DNA of 64,000 nucleotides from JBBIQS01 sp037442205 (GCA_037442205.1 JBBIQS010000019.1:1-64000); one strand, 5' to 3'. Positions 20,341 through 29,041 are shown, numbered from the stretch's first letter. Notes: generated by a model from the sequence alone, not told the origin. Numbers and translations are program-made.

Positions 20341-20808
20341 CTAGGCCCCGAGCTCGCGCTCGAGCACCAGGCGCGGCGCCGGGACGAAGCCCTTGCGGTT
20401 GAAGAACTCGATCAGCTCCAGCTCGTTCCAGCCGACCTGGGTCCGCAGCCGCGGGACGCGCAGCGCACGGAGGTTGACCAGCAGCTGGTCGAGCATGGCG
20501 GTGGCGATGCCGCCGCCCTTGAGCTTGGGATCGACCAGCAGGGTGTCGAGCACCGCCACCGCGTCGACGATGCCGAACTCGCCGACCTGGACCTGCGCCA
20601 GCAGCCCGCCCACCAGCAGGCCGTCCTTCTCGGCGCCCAGCGAGATGCAGACGTCGGCCTCGGCCAGCGAGCGGGCCAGGCGCTTCTCGAACCAGGCGGC
20701 CCGATTGCGGCCGGTGATGGCGGCATCGAGCCGGGCCAGCCGGGCGCCGTCCTCCCGGCGCAGCGTGCGCACAGCGACGTCGGCCTGCTCTACGCGTTCG
20801 CGGTCCAT
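20341..20808 (-). CDS. GNAT-family N-acetyltransferase
   Basis: This 155-residue single-domain protein has the GNAT core: strand IVDAVAVLDTLLVDPKLKG followed by the acetyl-CoA pyrophosphate loop KGGGIATAMLDQLL, and a C-terminal FFNRKGFVPAPRL. It overlaps bcrD by 19 bp and precedes the dehydrogenase/hydratase fusion by 15 bp, so it is part of the bcr operon. GNATs occur in other benzoate clusters, for example BadL of Rhodopseudomonas palustris, and protein acetylation controls acyl-CoA ligases there. A similar regulatory or detoxifying role is inference only. Confidence 0.82.
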   Translation of the reverse strand: MDRERVEQADVAVRTLRREDGARLARLDAAITGRNRAAWFEKRLARSLAEADVCISLGAEKDGLLVGGLLAQVQVGEFGIVDAVAVLDTLLVDPKLKGGGIATAMLDQLLVNLRALRVPRLRTQVGWNELELIEFFNRKGFVPAPRLVLERELGA

Positions 20809-21632
20809 GCGACTCCTCCAGTCTTGGCGTGGCGCACCGCTCCCCAGAGCGCCGCCCCAAGAGCCCCGGCGTAGACGCTCAGCGGATGCGCCACCAGCGA
20901 GAGCGGCCGGGCCTTGGCGCGCGGATCGGCGGCCAGCTCGTCGTTGATCGCCGCCAGCAGCCCCTCGTCGGCGGCGAGCCCGCCGGTCAGCAGCACGGTC
21001 CCGCTGACTGCGAGCGACCGCACCAGCGCCGCAAACCGCCCGGCCATGCTCTCGTGGATTCCGCGCAGGATGTCGGGAGTGGAGATGCCGCGCGAGACCA
21101 TGTTGATGACGTCGGTCTCGGCGAGCACCGCGCAGATCGAGCTGGGACGCTCCGGCTTCCTGCCCGAGCGCGACAGCGGCCCCACCTCGGACTGGGCCAC
21201 GCCCAGGTAGCGCGAGATGCTCTCCAGGAATTGCCCGCTCCCCGAGGCGCACTGGCTGGTCATCTTGTAGTCGAGGACCTTGCCGCGGCTGTCCATCGAC
21301 ACCGCCCGGGCGTGCAGCGCGCCCACGTCGAGCACCGCGCACGCCGACGGGACGAGGAACAGCCCGCCACGGGCATGGGTGGTCATCCCGTAGAAGTGGC
21401 CGGTGGCAAAGGGCGCATCCTCCCCCTCGCCAGTGGTAGCGACGTAGTCGAGCCGCGAGACCGCGGCCTGCTTGCGCACCTCGTCGTAGGCGTCGTGGAG
21501 GACGTCGGCGACCTCGCGCTTGCGGATCTTCTTGTGAACCTCGGCGAGCAGCTTGGGCCCGCGGCCCTCGTCGCCGACGATCACCGCCTTGACCGCCGAG
21601 CTGCCGACGTCGATTCCGGCACAGAGACTCAT
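20790..21632 (-). CDS. bcrD: Benzoyl-CoA reductase subunit D (ATPase/activator)
   Basis: This 280-residue BadF/BadG/BcrA/BcrD-family ATPase belongs to class I benzoyl-CoA reductase, which couples ATP hydrolysis to low-potential electron transfer. The ASKHA start is GIDVGSSAVKAVIVG. The cluster cysteines are Cys128 (TSQCASGSGQF) and Cys167 (SSICAVLAETDVI); with subunit A these bridge a [4Fe-4S] cluster. The phosphate-binding segment reads LDVGALHARAV rather than the DIGGQDTK of subunit A, as expected for D-type subunits. ATG 21632 overlaps the bcrA stop (ATGA). Length matches Thauera BcrD and Rhodopseudomonas BadG. Confidence 0.95.
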   Translation of the reverse strand: MSLCAGIDVGSSAVKAVIVGDEGRGPKLLAEVHKKIRKREVADVLHDAYDEVRKQAAVSRLDYVATTGEGEDAPFATGHFYGMTTHARGGLFLVPSACAVLDVGALHARAVSMDSRGKVLDYKMTSQCASGSGQFLESISRYLGVAQSEVGPLSRSGRKPERPSSICAVLAETDVINMVSRGISTPDILRGIHESMAGRFAALVRSLAVSGTVLLTGGLAADEGLLAAINDELAADPRAKARPLSLVAHPLSVYAGALGAALWGAVRHAKTGGVAWTANA

Positions 21633-22909
21633 GCGCGCACCTGCCTCAGGGCGAAGAGGGCGCCGCCCAGCGCTCCGGTGTAGATGCTGTCGGGCGAGCA
21701 GTTGAGGGTGCGCTCGCCGTAGTGGTCCTTCACCAGCCCCTTGAGCGCGCTGACGGCGGCGCGGTTCTTGGCCACTCCGCCGGTGAAGGTCAGCTGGTCG
21801 TTCACCCCGCCCGAGCGCGCCAGCAGGCTCATCGCCCGCAGCATGATCGCCCGGTGCAGGCCGGCGAGGATGTCCTCGCGCTTTTCGCCCAGCGCCAGCC
21901 GCTCGCGCAGCTCGGCGCCGGCGAAGACGGTGCAGGTGGAATTGATCTTGACGTGGCGCCGGCTCTTCTCGGCCAGGGGACCCAGCTCGTGCAGGCCGAG
22001 GTTCATCTCGTCGGCGATGTAGCCCAGGTAGCGGCCGCAGCCGGCGGCGCAGCGATCGTTCATCTGGAAGCTGGTGACGATGCCGTTGGCGTCGACCTGG
22101 ATGGCCTTGGTGTCCTGGCCGCCGATGTCGAGCACGGTGCGGGTGCCGGGGAACATGGCGTGGGCGCCCAGGCCGTGGCAGAGGATCTCCGAGCGGATCT
22201 GCTCCTTGGGGAAGGGCAGTCGCGCCCTCCCGTAGCCGGTGCCGACGATGCATTTGACGTCGAAGGTTGCCTCGACCGCGGCCTTCACTCCCTCGGCCAG
22301 CTCCGAGTCCTGGCAGCGCTTGACCGCGTTGCCGATGTGGCTCTCGAAATCCAAGGCCAGCGGCGCGTTCTCCACCTCGATGATGCACTTGTCGAAGAGG
22401 CCGAGGATCAGGTCGGGAGAGACGCCCAGCGACTGCGCCTTCTCGTCGGAGAAGCGGGTGAAGGCGGAGGCCGCCGCGTCGCGGAAGAAGTCGGTGCGAT
22501 CGCCGGGCTTGTCCTGCCGGAAGTGGGCCTCCTCCTCGGCCCGGGCGAGCGCGGTCACCACCTGCACCGCCTCGACCGCCTTCGGCCGCAGCGCCTCGGC
22601 AACCGAGCGGCGCGCCTGGGCGATGAGCAGCTTCTCGAGATGCTCGAATTGAGCCAGGTGCTGCTCGACGCGAAAGGCCGCCAGCAGCTTCTCCAGCCGC
22701 TCGGCACCGGCGCGGGCCTCCACCTCGCGGCGCAACAGTCCGAAGCGCGCCGAGGTGAAGGCCTCGGTGCGCGCCACCTCGACCGCACGGTCGTAGCTGG
22801 AGCGGGAATTGGTGATCCCGCGGCCGAGCATCCGGCCCTCGAGGTCGAGCACCACCGCCTTCGAGGTGGTGGAGCCCAGGTCGACGCCGACCACGCACTC
22901 CTGGATCAC
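21629..22909 (-). CDS. bcrA: Benzoyl-CoA reductase subunit A (ATPase/activator)
   Basis: The 426-residue protein is the larger ATPase subunit of class I benzoyl-CoA reductase. It has the ASKHA motif VGVDLGSTTSKAVVLD, a helical insertion (about residues 55-175) typical of BcrA/BadF, the second phosphate motif LDIGGQDTKAI, and cluster cysteines Cys287 (NDRCAAGCGRY) and Cys326 (NSTCTVFAGAEL). Length equals that of Thauera BcrA (about 436). The GTG start at 22909 overlaps the bcrB stop (GTGA), and its own stop overlaps the bcrD start, so the three subunits are translationally coupled. Confidence 0.95.
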   Translation of the reverse strand: MIQECVVGVDLGSTTSKAVVLDLEGRMLGRGITNSRSSYDRAVEVARTEAFTSARFGLLRREVEARAGAERLEKLLAAFRVEQHLAQFEHLEKLLIAQARRSVAEALRPKAVEAVQVVTALARAEEEAHFRQDKPGDRTDFFRDAAASAFTRFSDEKAQSLGVSPDLILGLFDKCIIEVENAPLALDFESHIGNAVKRCQDSELAEGVKAAVEATFDVKCIVGTGYGRARLPFPKEQIRSEILCHGLGAHAMFPGTRTVLDIGGQDTKAIQVDANGIVTSFQMNDRCAAGCGRYLGYIADEMNLGLHELGPLAEKSRRHVKINSTCTVFAGAELRERLALGEKREDILAGLHRAIMLRAMSLLARSGGVNDQLTFTGGVAKNRAAVSALKGLVKDHYGERTLNCSPDSIYTGALGGALFALRQVRA

Positions 22910-24222
22910 GGGCGAACCCCCTGGGCCGGAGAGGCCGAGCGATGGCTTTCGGCGGCGCTGGCGGCGCGCGCGTCGATCATCTGGAAGTAGCTCTCCAGGC
23001 GGTTCTTGATGTTGGCCGCGGAGAAGTAACGGGGATCGACCAGGTCGGACTCGATGAAGGCCCCTGGGATTCCGGTGCGCTTCTCCACCTCGCGCAGGAT
23101 GGCCAGCTGCCCCGCCGAGAACGAGTTGCAGGACTTGACCGAGTTGATGAGGAAGGAGTTGGCGTCGTACTCGCGGATGTAGTCGACGAGCAACTGCACG
23201 CGGCCGGGCAGGTTGATGTTGGTGTAGCAGCCGGCGCAGTAGTCGGCGAGGGTGCCCAGCGGGTCGTCGGGGTTGTGGCGGAAGCCCAGGTCGTAGACCC
23301 CGCCGACCTTGGAGTAAGTCGAGGCCACCACCACCGCCTTCTCGTCGGCGAACATCTTCCAGAGCTCGCGGAAGTGCGTCCAGTTCGGCGGCCCCTCGAC
23401 CACCACCCGGTACTTCTCCTCGTCGAGCGGGCCCTCGGGAGTGACCGGCCCGAGGCCGTCCGCGGCGCGGGCCTCGATTTCCGCCCGCAGCGCCCGGTAG
23501 TACTCGACCGCCTCGTCGGTGCCGCGGAAGGAGCTGAAGATCGGCCCGACGTAGTAGACGGCGCCGAAGTAGGCGTCGAGCGGGCTGGGCTTGTTCTTGG
23601 CGGCGTGGAAGACCGAGACCAGGTCGTCCTCGCTGCGCCGGCTCTTCTCGAGCAGCGCGCGCAGCTTGGCCTCGTCGAACTTCTTGCCGGTGACCTTCTC
23701 CAGCGCCGGGATCACGCTCTCGCGCAGCTGGCGGACCATGTAGGCCCGGTGCTCGGGGGTGATCCGGCCCTCGCCCTGGTAGGGAACGTGGAAGAAGACG
23801 GTCGGGCAGTTGTACTGCTCGCGCAGCAGCTCGAACCACTTCATGAAGGTGTAGCAGCCGGTGTACGAAAGCAGCAGCAGGTCGGGCTTGGGGAGCCGGG
23901 TGCCGGTGGGCCCGACGTTGCCATTGGCCAGCATCCCCAGGTCGCACTTCACGTAGGTGCAGACGTCCTCGGAATGCCCTGCCTTCTCCGCCTCGGCGAT
24001 GTAGTCTTTGCTCTTGCCGCGCATGCCCGACTGCAGGGCGTTGATCTCCGGCAGCACCGGCAGCGCGTCGAAGGAGAGGATGAGCTCGGTCAGGTTGCCG
24101 GGGACGAAGGTGTAGACCACCTTCTCGCCGGTCTCCGGCGCCTTCTCCAACCTCTCGAAGTGCCGGCCGATCATCTCCTTCTGGATCGACATCGACCGGT
24201 CCTTGGCGACCTCGTTGGCCAT
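22906..24222 (-). CDS. bcrB: Benzoyl-CoA reductase subunit B
   Basis: This 438-residue protein is one of the two substrate/cluster subunits of class I benzoyl-CoA reductase, in the HgdB/2-hydroxyacyl-CoA dehydratase superfamily. Cluster-region cysteines are Cys88 and Cys93 (SEDVCTYVKCDLGM), Cys123 (SYTGCYTFMKWF) and the later KSCNSFSAGQ. Length matches Thauera BcrB and BadE. Together with BcrC it holds the active site where benzoyl-CoA is reduced to cyclohexa-1,5-diene-1-carbonyl-CoA. ATG 24222 follows an AGGAGGA site 22 bp after bcrC. Confidence 0.95.
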   Translation of the reverse strand: MANEVAKDRSMSIQKEMIGRHFERLEKAPETGEKVVYTFVPGNLTELILSFDALPVLPEINALQSGMRGKSKDYIAEAEKAGHSEDVCTYVKCDLGMLANGNVGPTGTRLPKPDLLLLSYTGCYTFMKWFELLREQYNCPTVFFHVPYQGEGRITPEHRAYMVRQLRESVIPALEKVTGKKFDEAKLRALLEKSRRSEDDLVSVFHAAKNKPSPLDAYFGAVYYVGPIFSSFRGTDEAVEYYRALRAEIEARAADGLGPVTPEGPLDEEKYRVVVEGPPNWTHFRELWKMFADEKAVVVASTYSKVGGVYDLGFRHNPDDPLGTLADYCAGCYTNINLPGRVQLLVDYIREYDANSFLINSVKSCNSFSAGQLAILREVEKRTGIPGAFIESDLVDPRYFSAANIKNRLESYFQMIDARAASAAESHRSASPAQGVRP

Positions 24223-24244
24223 CGGATCCTCCTCGAGCGCGCGG

Positions 24245-25417
24245 CTAGGCGCCGCCCCAGAGCTTGATCGAGTCGGCGAAGGTGCCGGCCTGCTCGCGGA
24301 ACTGCTGGAACTGCCCGGTGTTCTCGGCGTAGCGGAAGGAGACGCTCGGGATGTTGGCGGCGTCGGCGCCAGCCTTGAGCATCGGACGGTCGAGCAGCGC
24401 CGGGTCGCAGAAGCTGGGCGCGGCAAAGACGATTCCCTCGGCCTGGCAAGCCTTGACCTTGGTCTCCATCAACCGGCGCTTGCCCTGCGGATCGCGCTCG
24501 TACATCACCGAAGACGCAGTGGCGTGGCGGGCCAGCGTCGCGGCCAGCGCGCGGTACGGGTCGCCGTCGGTGGGCACCTCCGCGGTGAGGAAGCGGTTGC
24601 CGAGGACGAAGTCGTCGTCGACCACGTAGCAGCCGGAGTGCTCGAGGGTCTTGATCAGGCCCAGCGGAGGCTGCTCACAGAAGCTGCCGACGACGATCAC
24701 CCGCGCCTTGTCGCGGGGCCGGCCGGGATCCTCGTCGACCGCGGCCAGGTATTCGCGGGCCTTGGCGGCGAAGACCTCGGGGCCGACCACCTCGCCGGCG
24801 CGCAGCAAGAGGTAGAGCTCGGTGGTGGGGATCTTCCAGGGCGCCTGCGCCCGCACCTGGTAAAGCTGACGCACCAGCGCGCGGCTCTGGTTGTAGAGGG
24901 CGTTGGAGCTCCGGAGGGATTCGGGATCGGCCTTGGCTCCGGCGACCTCGCACAGCTCGCGGTGCATCGTGCGCAGCTCGTTCTCCCAGAACGCCTCGCC
25001 GATCTGCGGCTCGGCCACCTGCGGGACGTCGAGGTAGCGGACATAGACCGAGGGGTAGAGCATCGACCAGATGCCGGAGAGGTTGCGGATGACGTCGCAG
25101 GTCGAGGGGAAGAGCATCGCGCTGGCCCAGTCGAGGCGGCCGGACTGCGCCAGCTCCACCACCGAGCGCGGCAGGTGACAGATGTACGACTGGTAGAAGG
25201 CGTCGCCCTTGATGATCTCCAGCCGGTCGCCGCCGCCCCAGATGCCCACCGGAAGCATGCCGGCGGCGTGGAGCAGCTCGCGGGTGGCGTAGACCGGGAG
25301 GAAGCCGCCGGCCTTGCGGCCGGGGTGCTCGGCCAGCCAGGCCTTCACGGTGCCGAACGACAGGTCCTGGTAGACCCCATCGGCCCAATCGACGACTTGC
25401 GCGCGCTTGGAGGCCAT
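24245..25417 (-). CDS. bcrC: Benzoyl-CoA reductase subunit C
   Basis: This 390-residue subunit is the partner of BcrB. Conserved cysteine contexts are SYICHLPRSVVEL (Cys80), FPSTCDVIRNLSGIW (Cys107), VGSFCEQPPLGL and APSFCDPALLD. The region LPVGIWGGGDRLEIIKGDAF is typical of BcrC/BadD. The order bcrC-bcrB-bcrA-bcrD is that of Thauera aromatica. It is the first gene of a long minus-strand operon running to 12581. ATG 25417 is preceded by GAGGAGGGG. A promoter, an operator palindrome and a 10-bp tandem repeat lie directly upstream. Confidence 0.95.
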   Translation of the reverse strand: MASKRAQVVDWADGVYQDLSFGTVKAWLAEHPGRKAGGFLPVYATRELLHAAGMLPVGIWGGGDRLEIIKGDAFYQSYICHLPRSVVELAQSGRLDWASAMLFPSTCDVIRNLSGIWSMLYPSVYVRYLDVPQVAEPQIGEAFWENELRTMHRELCEVAGAKADPESLRSSNALYNQSRALVRQLYQVRAQAPWKIPTTELYLLLRAGEVVGPEVFAAKAREYLAAVDEDPGRPRDKARVIVVGSFCEQPPLGLIKTLEHSGCYVVDDDFVLGNRFLTAEVPTDGDPYRALAATLARHATASSVMYERDPQGKRRLMETKVKACQAEGIVFAAPSFCDPALLDRPMLKAGADAANIPSVSFRYAENTGQFQQFREQAGTFADSIKLWGGA

Positions 25418-25434
25418 CGCGAGAGCCCCTCCTC

Positions 25435-25454
25435 TAGGCAATCTTAGGCAATCT
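25435..25454 (-). repeat. 10-bp tandem direct repeat in the bcrC leader
   Basis: TAGGCAATCT occurs twice head to tail (25435-25444 and 25445-25454) between the operator and the bcrC ribosome-binding site. On the transcribed strand it reads AGATTGCCTA twice. It could be a regulator contact site or a duplication by slippage; nothing more can be said from one example. Confidence 0.5.
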
Positions 25455-25455
25455 C

Positions 25456-25471
25456 CCGAACGAACGTTCGG
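25456..25471. promoter_or_regulatory. TetR-type operator upstream of bcrCBAD (site 1)
   Basis: CCGAACGAACGTTCGG holds the perfect 10-bp palindrome CGAACGTTCG (25461-25470) and an overlapping CCGAAC-N4-GTTCGG dyad. The 11-mer ACGAACGTTCG recurs at 26820-26830 and 42262-42272, each time upstream of a gene of the same metabolism. It sits just downstream of the predicted -10 element, a repressor position. The TetR protein at 37786-38460 is the probable ligand. Confidence 0.75.
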
Positions 25472-25472
25472 T

Positions 25473-25501
25473 AGGCTAGCCAGCTCGCCGGCCGGCGTCA
25501 A
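25473..25501 (-). promoter_or_regulatory. Predicted sigma-70-type promoter of bcrC
   Basis: On the minus strand TTGACG (plus 25496-25501) and TAGCCT (plus 25473-25478) are separated by 17 bp, a good -35/-10 pair for a GC-rich genome. The operator palindrome begins 1 bp downstream. The context GAACGTTCG-N-TAGG-N-TAG is shared with the promoter at 42262-42280. Confidence 0.55.
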
Positions 25502-25674
25502 GCGAGGGCATTCGCCCGCGGGGAGCGCACGGCCTCGCCCGTCCCGGTCCAAGCGGAGCGAGGGTCACTGCGGCCACGCCGGTGGGAATTCAGTCGCGCC
25601 GCCGGACTGAGCGAACGCCTGGCCGTGCACCCGGACGCCGACGGCGTCCTGAACGAATCTCCCGATGCCCGCCG

Positions 25675-25696
25675 GCCCTGAGTGACCACTCAGGGC
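25675..25696 (-). terminator. Hairpin spanning the had stop codon
   Basis: GCCCTGAGTG (25675-25684) and CACTCAGGGC (25687-25696) form a perfect 10-bp dyad that includes the had stop codon at 25690-25692. A second dyad, GGACGCC-GAC-GGCGTCC, follows at 25633-25649. Together they could end the had transcript before the bcr promoter; no T-tract is present. Confidence 0.5.
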
Positions 25697-26748
25697 ACCA
25701 TCACCGCCCTCTTGCCGAGCGATCCCTTATGAGCGCCCTCGATCACCTCGTTGATCGAATCGAGCGAGTGGCGCTCCACCAGTGGGGCGACCTTGATCTT
25801 GCCGCGCGCCACCCAGTCCAGGATCTCCGGATAGAGCGCCGGATCGCAGCCCCAGTTGCCACGCAGGGTGGCGTCGAAGGCCATCAGGTTGGAGAGCCGC
25901 AGCTCGAGCTTGTCCATGGTAAAGCCGACCACCGCCATGTAGCCGCCGTGACTGAGCAGGCTGAACCCGGTGGTCTGCCCGGCTTTGGTCCCGGAGGTCT
26001 CGAAGATCTTCCAGCGCAGCGGCGCCCCGCCTCGCTGCTTCACCGCCGCGCTAACCGCTCCCTTGACGTCCTTCTCGCTCATGCCCTTGACGTCGATGGT
26101 CGCGCAGGCGCCCCAGGCCTTGGCCTTCTCGAGCTTGGCGGGATCGACGTCCAGGGCGATGACGTGCGCCCCCGCGGCCGCCGCCACCTGCACGCAGTAG
26201 ATGCCGATGCCCCCGGCCCCGACCACGATCGCCACGTCGCCGGGAGCGACCTCGGCGCGCCGAACCGCCATGAACGGCGTGCTCACCGCGTCAGCCACCA
26301 CCGACAGCTGCCACAGCTCGTGCTCGGCCAGCGCCTTCTCCGGGACCGGGCACAGCCAGCGCGCCGGCACCGACAAGTGAGTGGCGAACCCGCCGTGCCG
26401 ATCGTTGCCGGGCATGATCTGCGACCGGCAGATGGTGCGGTGTCCCGCCTGGCACAGATCGCAGGTGCCGCAGGGCAGCACCGCCGGCACCACCACCTTC
26501 TTGCCGACCCACGACGCCTCGACCCCGGCGCCCACGGACCGCACGGTCCCCGAAACCTCGTGCCCGAGCACCAGCGGCAGCTCGGCCCGGGTCTTCACCC
26601 CCTGGTGCAGGAACGAGACGTCGGTGTGGCACACGCCGCAGCCGGCCACCTCGATCAGCGCCTCGCCAGCCTTGGCATCCACTTCGTAGCCGCGCCGCTC
26701 CAGCGGCCTCCCCGGCGCGGTCATCATCCAGCCCTGTGCGTCTGCCAT
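25690..26748 (-). CDS. had: 6-hydroxycyclohex-1-ene-1-carbonyl-CoA dehydrogenase (Had)
   Basis: The 352-residue protein is a zinc-type medium-chain alcohol dehydrogenase. It shows the catalytic zinc site GCGVCHTDVSFLHQG and GHEVSG, structural zinc cysteines CGTCDLCQAGHRTIC, and the Rossmann motif VVGAGGIGIYCVQ. The phrases NWGCDPALYPEILDW and IMPGNDRHGGFATH are typical of Had from Thauera/Azoarcus-type clusters. It oxidises 6-hydroxycyclohexenoyl-CoA to the 6-oxo compound with NAD, between the Dch and Oah steps. It forms its own transcription unit ahead of the bcr operon, with an operator palindrome 72 bp upstream, shared with the divergent synthetase gene. Confidence 0.9.
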   Translation of the reverse strand: MADAQGWMMTAPGRPLERRGYEVDAKAGEALIEVAGCGVCHTDVSFLHQGVKTRAELPLVLGHEVSGTVRSVGAGVEASWVGKKVVVPAVLPCGTCDLCQAGHRTICRSQIMPGNDRHGGFATHLSVPARWLCPVPEKALAEHELWQLSVVADAVSTPFMAVRRAEVAPGDVAIVVGAGGIGIYCVQVAAAAGAHVIALDVDPAKLEKAKAWGACATIDVKGMSEKDVKGAVSAAVKQRGGAPLRWKIFETSGTKAGQTTGFSLLSHGGYMAVVGFTMDKLELRLSNLMAFDATLRGNWGCDPALYPEILDWVARGKIKVAPLVERHSLDSINEVIEGAHKGSLGKRAVMVP

Positions 26749-26819
26749 GTCCTGCCCCCTTTCGAGGAAATGGGCCGCGAGCGTAGCAGCGTCGCGGCGG
26801 CGCGCAAAGGCTCAACCGG

Positions 26820-26831
26820 ACGAACGTTCGT
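26820..26831. promoter_or_regulatory. TetR-type operator between had and the acyl-CoA synthetase (site 2)
   Basis: ACGAACGTTCGT is a perfect 12-bp palindrome in the 213-bp divergent region between had (start 26748, minus) and the acyl-CoA synthetase (start 26962, plus). It contains the 11-mer found at the other two sites, so one regulator could control both directions. I could not place convincing -35/-10 elements here. Confidence 0.7.
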
Positions 26832-26961
26832 GCCGCGCTTGCACTTGACCCGGCGGGAGCCGATGCGCCACGCTTCCGGCTGCAGGGGGACGGCGACTGC
26901 GATTCACCGCGGTCCATCGGCCCGCCTCCCCTCGCGCGTCCTTGCCCAAAGGGGAAGCACC

Positions 26962-29040
26962 ATGCTCGACGGACTCTTCAAGCCCAAGTCGATCGCCGTC
27001 ATCGGCGCCTCGAACAACCCGCTCTCCATCGGTCACATCGTCATCCGCAACCTGCTGGAGCACGGCTTCAAGGGGCCGATCTTCCCCATCAACCCCAAGG
27101 ATCGCTCGATCCACAGCATCAAGACCTTCAAGTCGGTGCTCGAGGTCCCGGATCAGATCGACCTGGTCAACATCTCGGTGAACGCCAAGCTCATCCCCGG
27201 GGTGATCGAGGAGTGCGGCAAGAAGGGAGTCAAGTTCGCCATCGTCCACAGCGCCGGCTTCAAGGAGGTCGGCCCCGAGGGACTGGAGCGCGAGAAACAG
27301 ATGGTGGCGCTGGCCCACCAGTACGGGATGCGGGTCTTCGGGCCCAACTCCCAGGGCGCGCAGAACTCCGACCCGGAGATCAGCGCCTACGCCAACTTCA
27401 CCTTCGTCCCGATGAAGCCGGGCAACGTCTCGATCATCGCCCAGGGCGGAGGGATGGGAGAGGTGCTGAAGCTGCACCTGCACAACGTCGGCCTCGGCCA
27501 CCGGATGTACTGCTCCTATGGCAACGAGTGCGACCTGACCATGCCGGAGATCCTCGACTACTACGGCAAGGACGAGGGCACCCGGGTGATCATGATGCAG
27601 ACCGAGAGCTACAAGGACCCCAAGGCCTTCCTCGAGGTCGCCTCGCGCATCACCCCGCACAAGCCGATCCTGGCGCTCAAGGGCGGCCGCACCCGCGAAG
27701 GCTCGATCGCCGTCTCCTCGCACACCGGCGCGCTGGTCGACCAGGCCACCATGGCCGAGGCGATGTTCAAGAAGGCCGGGGTGGTCGGCTTCATCGACAC
27801 CGCCTCGATGATCAAGGCGGCCATCGCCCTCTCCAGCCAGAAGCCGCCCAAGGGCAAGCGGCTGGCGATCATCACCAACACCGGCGGCTCGGGCATCGCC
27901 GCTGTCGACGAGTCGATCGACCGCGGGCTCACCCTGGCCAAGATCTCCGACTCCGGCCGCGACAAGCTCCGGAAGGCCCTTTACGCCGAAGCCAGCGTCA
28001 ACAACCCCATCGACGTGGTGGCCACCGCCGGGCCCGACCATTACTTCGCGGCGATGGAGACTGCGCTGGCCGAGCCCGAAGTCGACATGCTGATGGTCAA
28101 CTTCATCACCGCGCCCTTCGTCGACCTCGACGCCATCTCCCGGAAGATCAAGGAGGCGGCCAGCAGGTCGGAGAAGCCGGTGTCGGCAGTGATCATGACC
28201 ATCGAGAAGTGGTACGGGCTGATCCGCTCGCTGCGCGAGGCGGGCATCCCCACCTACGAGTTCCCCGAGGACGCCGCCCGGGCCTTCTACGCCATGGCCC
28301 GCTACAGCGAACTGCGCGATCGGCCGCGAGAAGCCGCGCCCGAGTTGAAGGTCGATCGCGCCGCCGCCGAAGCCATCGTCGCGCGCTACCAGGGCAAGAG
28401 CGCCTATCTCTCGCAGGCCGACGCCTTCGCGCTGCTCGCCGCCTACGGAATCCCTGCCCCCAGGTACGCGGCCTTCTCGTCTCCGGCCGAGCTCACCGCC
28501 GCCTCCGCCAAGGTCGGCTTCCCGTGCGTGCTCAAGGTCGACTCCGCCGAGGTGGTCCACAAGTCGGACGAGGGCGGCGTGGCGCTCAACCTCAAGGACG
28601 CCTCCTCCCTCTCCACCGCCTTCGAGCAGATGAGCTCCCGCTTCAAGGGCAAGCGCGTCAGCTGGGTAGTCCAGGAGCAGCGGCCCGCAGGCAAGGAGCT
28701 GATCGTCGGAGCCTCGGCCTGCGCCGGGCTGGGTTCGCTGGTGATGTTCGGCCTGGGCGGGATCTTCGTCGAAGCCACCAAGGACGTCGCCTTCGCAGTG
28801 GCTCCGCTCTCCCGGCCCGAGGCGCGCGAGGTGGTGCGGTCCATCAAGGGCTTCAAGGTGCTCGAGGGAATGCGCGGCCAGCCGCCGGTGGACCTCGCCG
28901 CGGTGGAGGGGCTGTTGCTGCGCGCCTCGCGGCTGGCGGCCGACTTCCCCGCCATCGCCGAGATGGACCTCAATCCGATCTTCGCCTACCCCGAGGGAAC
29001 TCCGCCGGTGGCGGTTGACGTGCGGATCAAGGTGAGCTGA
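26962..29040 (+). CDS. ADP-forming acyl-CoA synthetase (acetate-CoA ligase family)
   Basis: This 692-residue protein joins alpha and beta parts of the NDP-forming acyl-CoA synthetases. The CoA-binding domain comes first (FKPKSIAVIGASNNPLSIG). It is followed by the ligase domain with the loop around the phospho-His (AVSSHTGALVDQ) and NTGGSGIAAVDE, and then a C-terminal ATP-grasp domain (FPCVLKVDSAEVVHKSDEGG, VMFGLGGIFVEATKDVAF, EMDLNPIFAYPEG). The family interconverts acyl-CoA + ADP + Pi with acid + ATP. Placed opposite had and in an operon with a transporter, it may activate an aromatic acid or make ATP from acetyl-CoA. Both roles are inference. The next start is 1 bp after its stop. Confidence 0.9.
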   Translation: MLDGLFKPKSIAVIGASNNPLSIGHIVIRNLLEHGFKGPIFPINPKDRSIHSIKTFKSVLEVPDQIDLVNISVNAKLIPGVIEECGKKGVKFAIVHSAGFKEVGPEGLEREKQMVALAHQYGMRVFGPNSQGAQNSDPEISAYANFTFVPMKPGNVSIIAQGGGMGEVLKLHLHNVGLGHRMYCSYGNECDLTMPEILDYYGKDEGTRVIMMQTESYKDPKAFLEVASRITPHKPILALKGGRTREGSIAVSSHTGALVDQATMAEAMFKKAGVVGFIDTASMIKAAIALSSQKPPKGKRLAIITNTGGSGIAAVDESIDRGLTLAKISDSGRDKLRKALYAEASVNNPIDVVATAGPDHYFAAMETALAEPEVDMLMVNFITAPFVDLDAISRKIKEAASRSEKPVSAVIMTIEKWYGLIRSLREAGIPTYEFPEDAARAFYAMARYSELRDRPREAAPELKVDRAAAEAIVARYQGKSAYLSQADAFALLAAYGIPAPRYAAFSSPAELTAASAKVGFPCVLKVDSAEVVHKSDEGGVALNLKDASSLSTAFEQMSSRFKGKRVSWVVQEQRPAGKELIVGASACAGLGSLVMFGLGGIFVEATKDVAFAVAPLSRPEAREVVRSIKGFKVLEGMRGQPPVDLAAVEGLLLRASRLAADFPAIAEMDLNPIFAYPEGTPPVAVDVRIKVS

Positions 29041-29041
29041 C

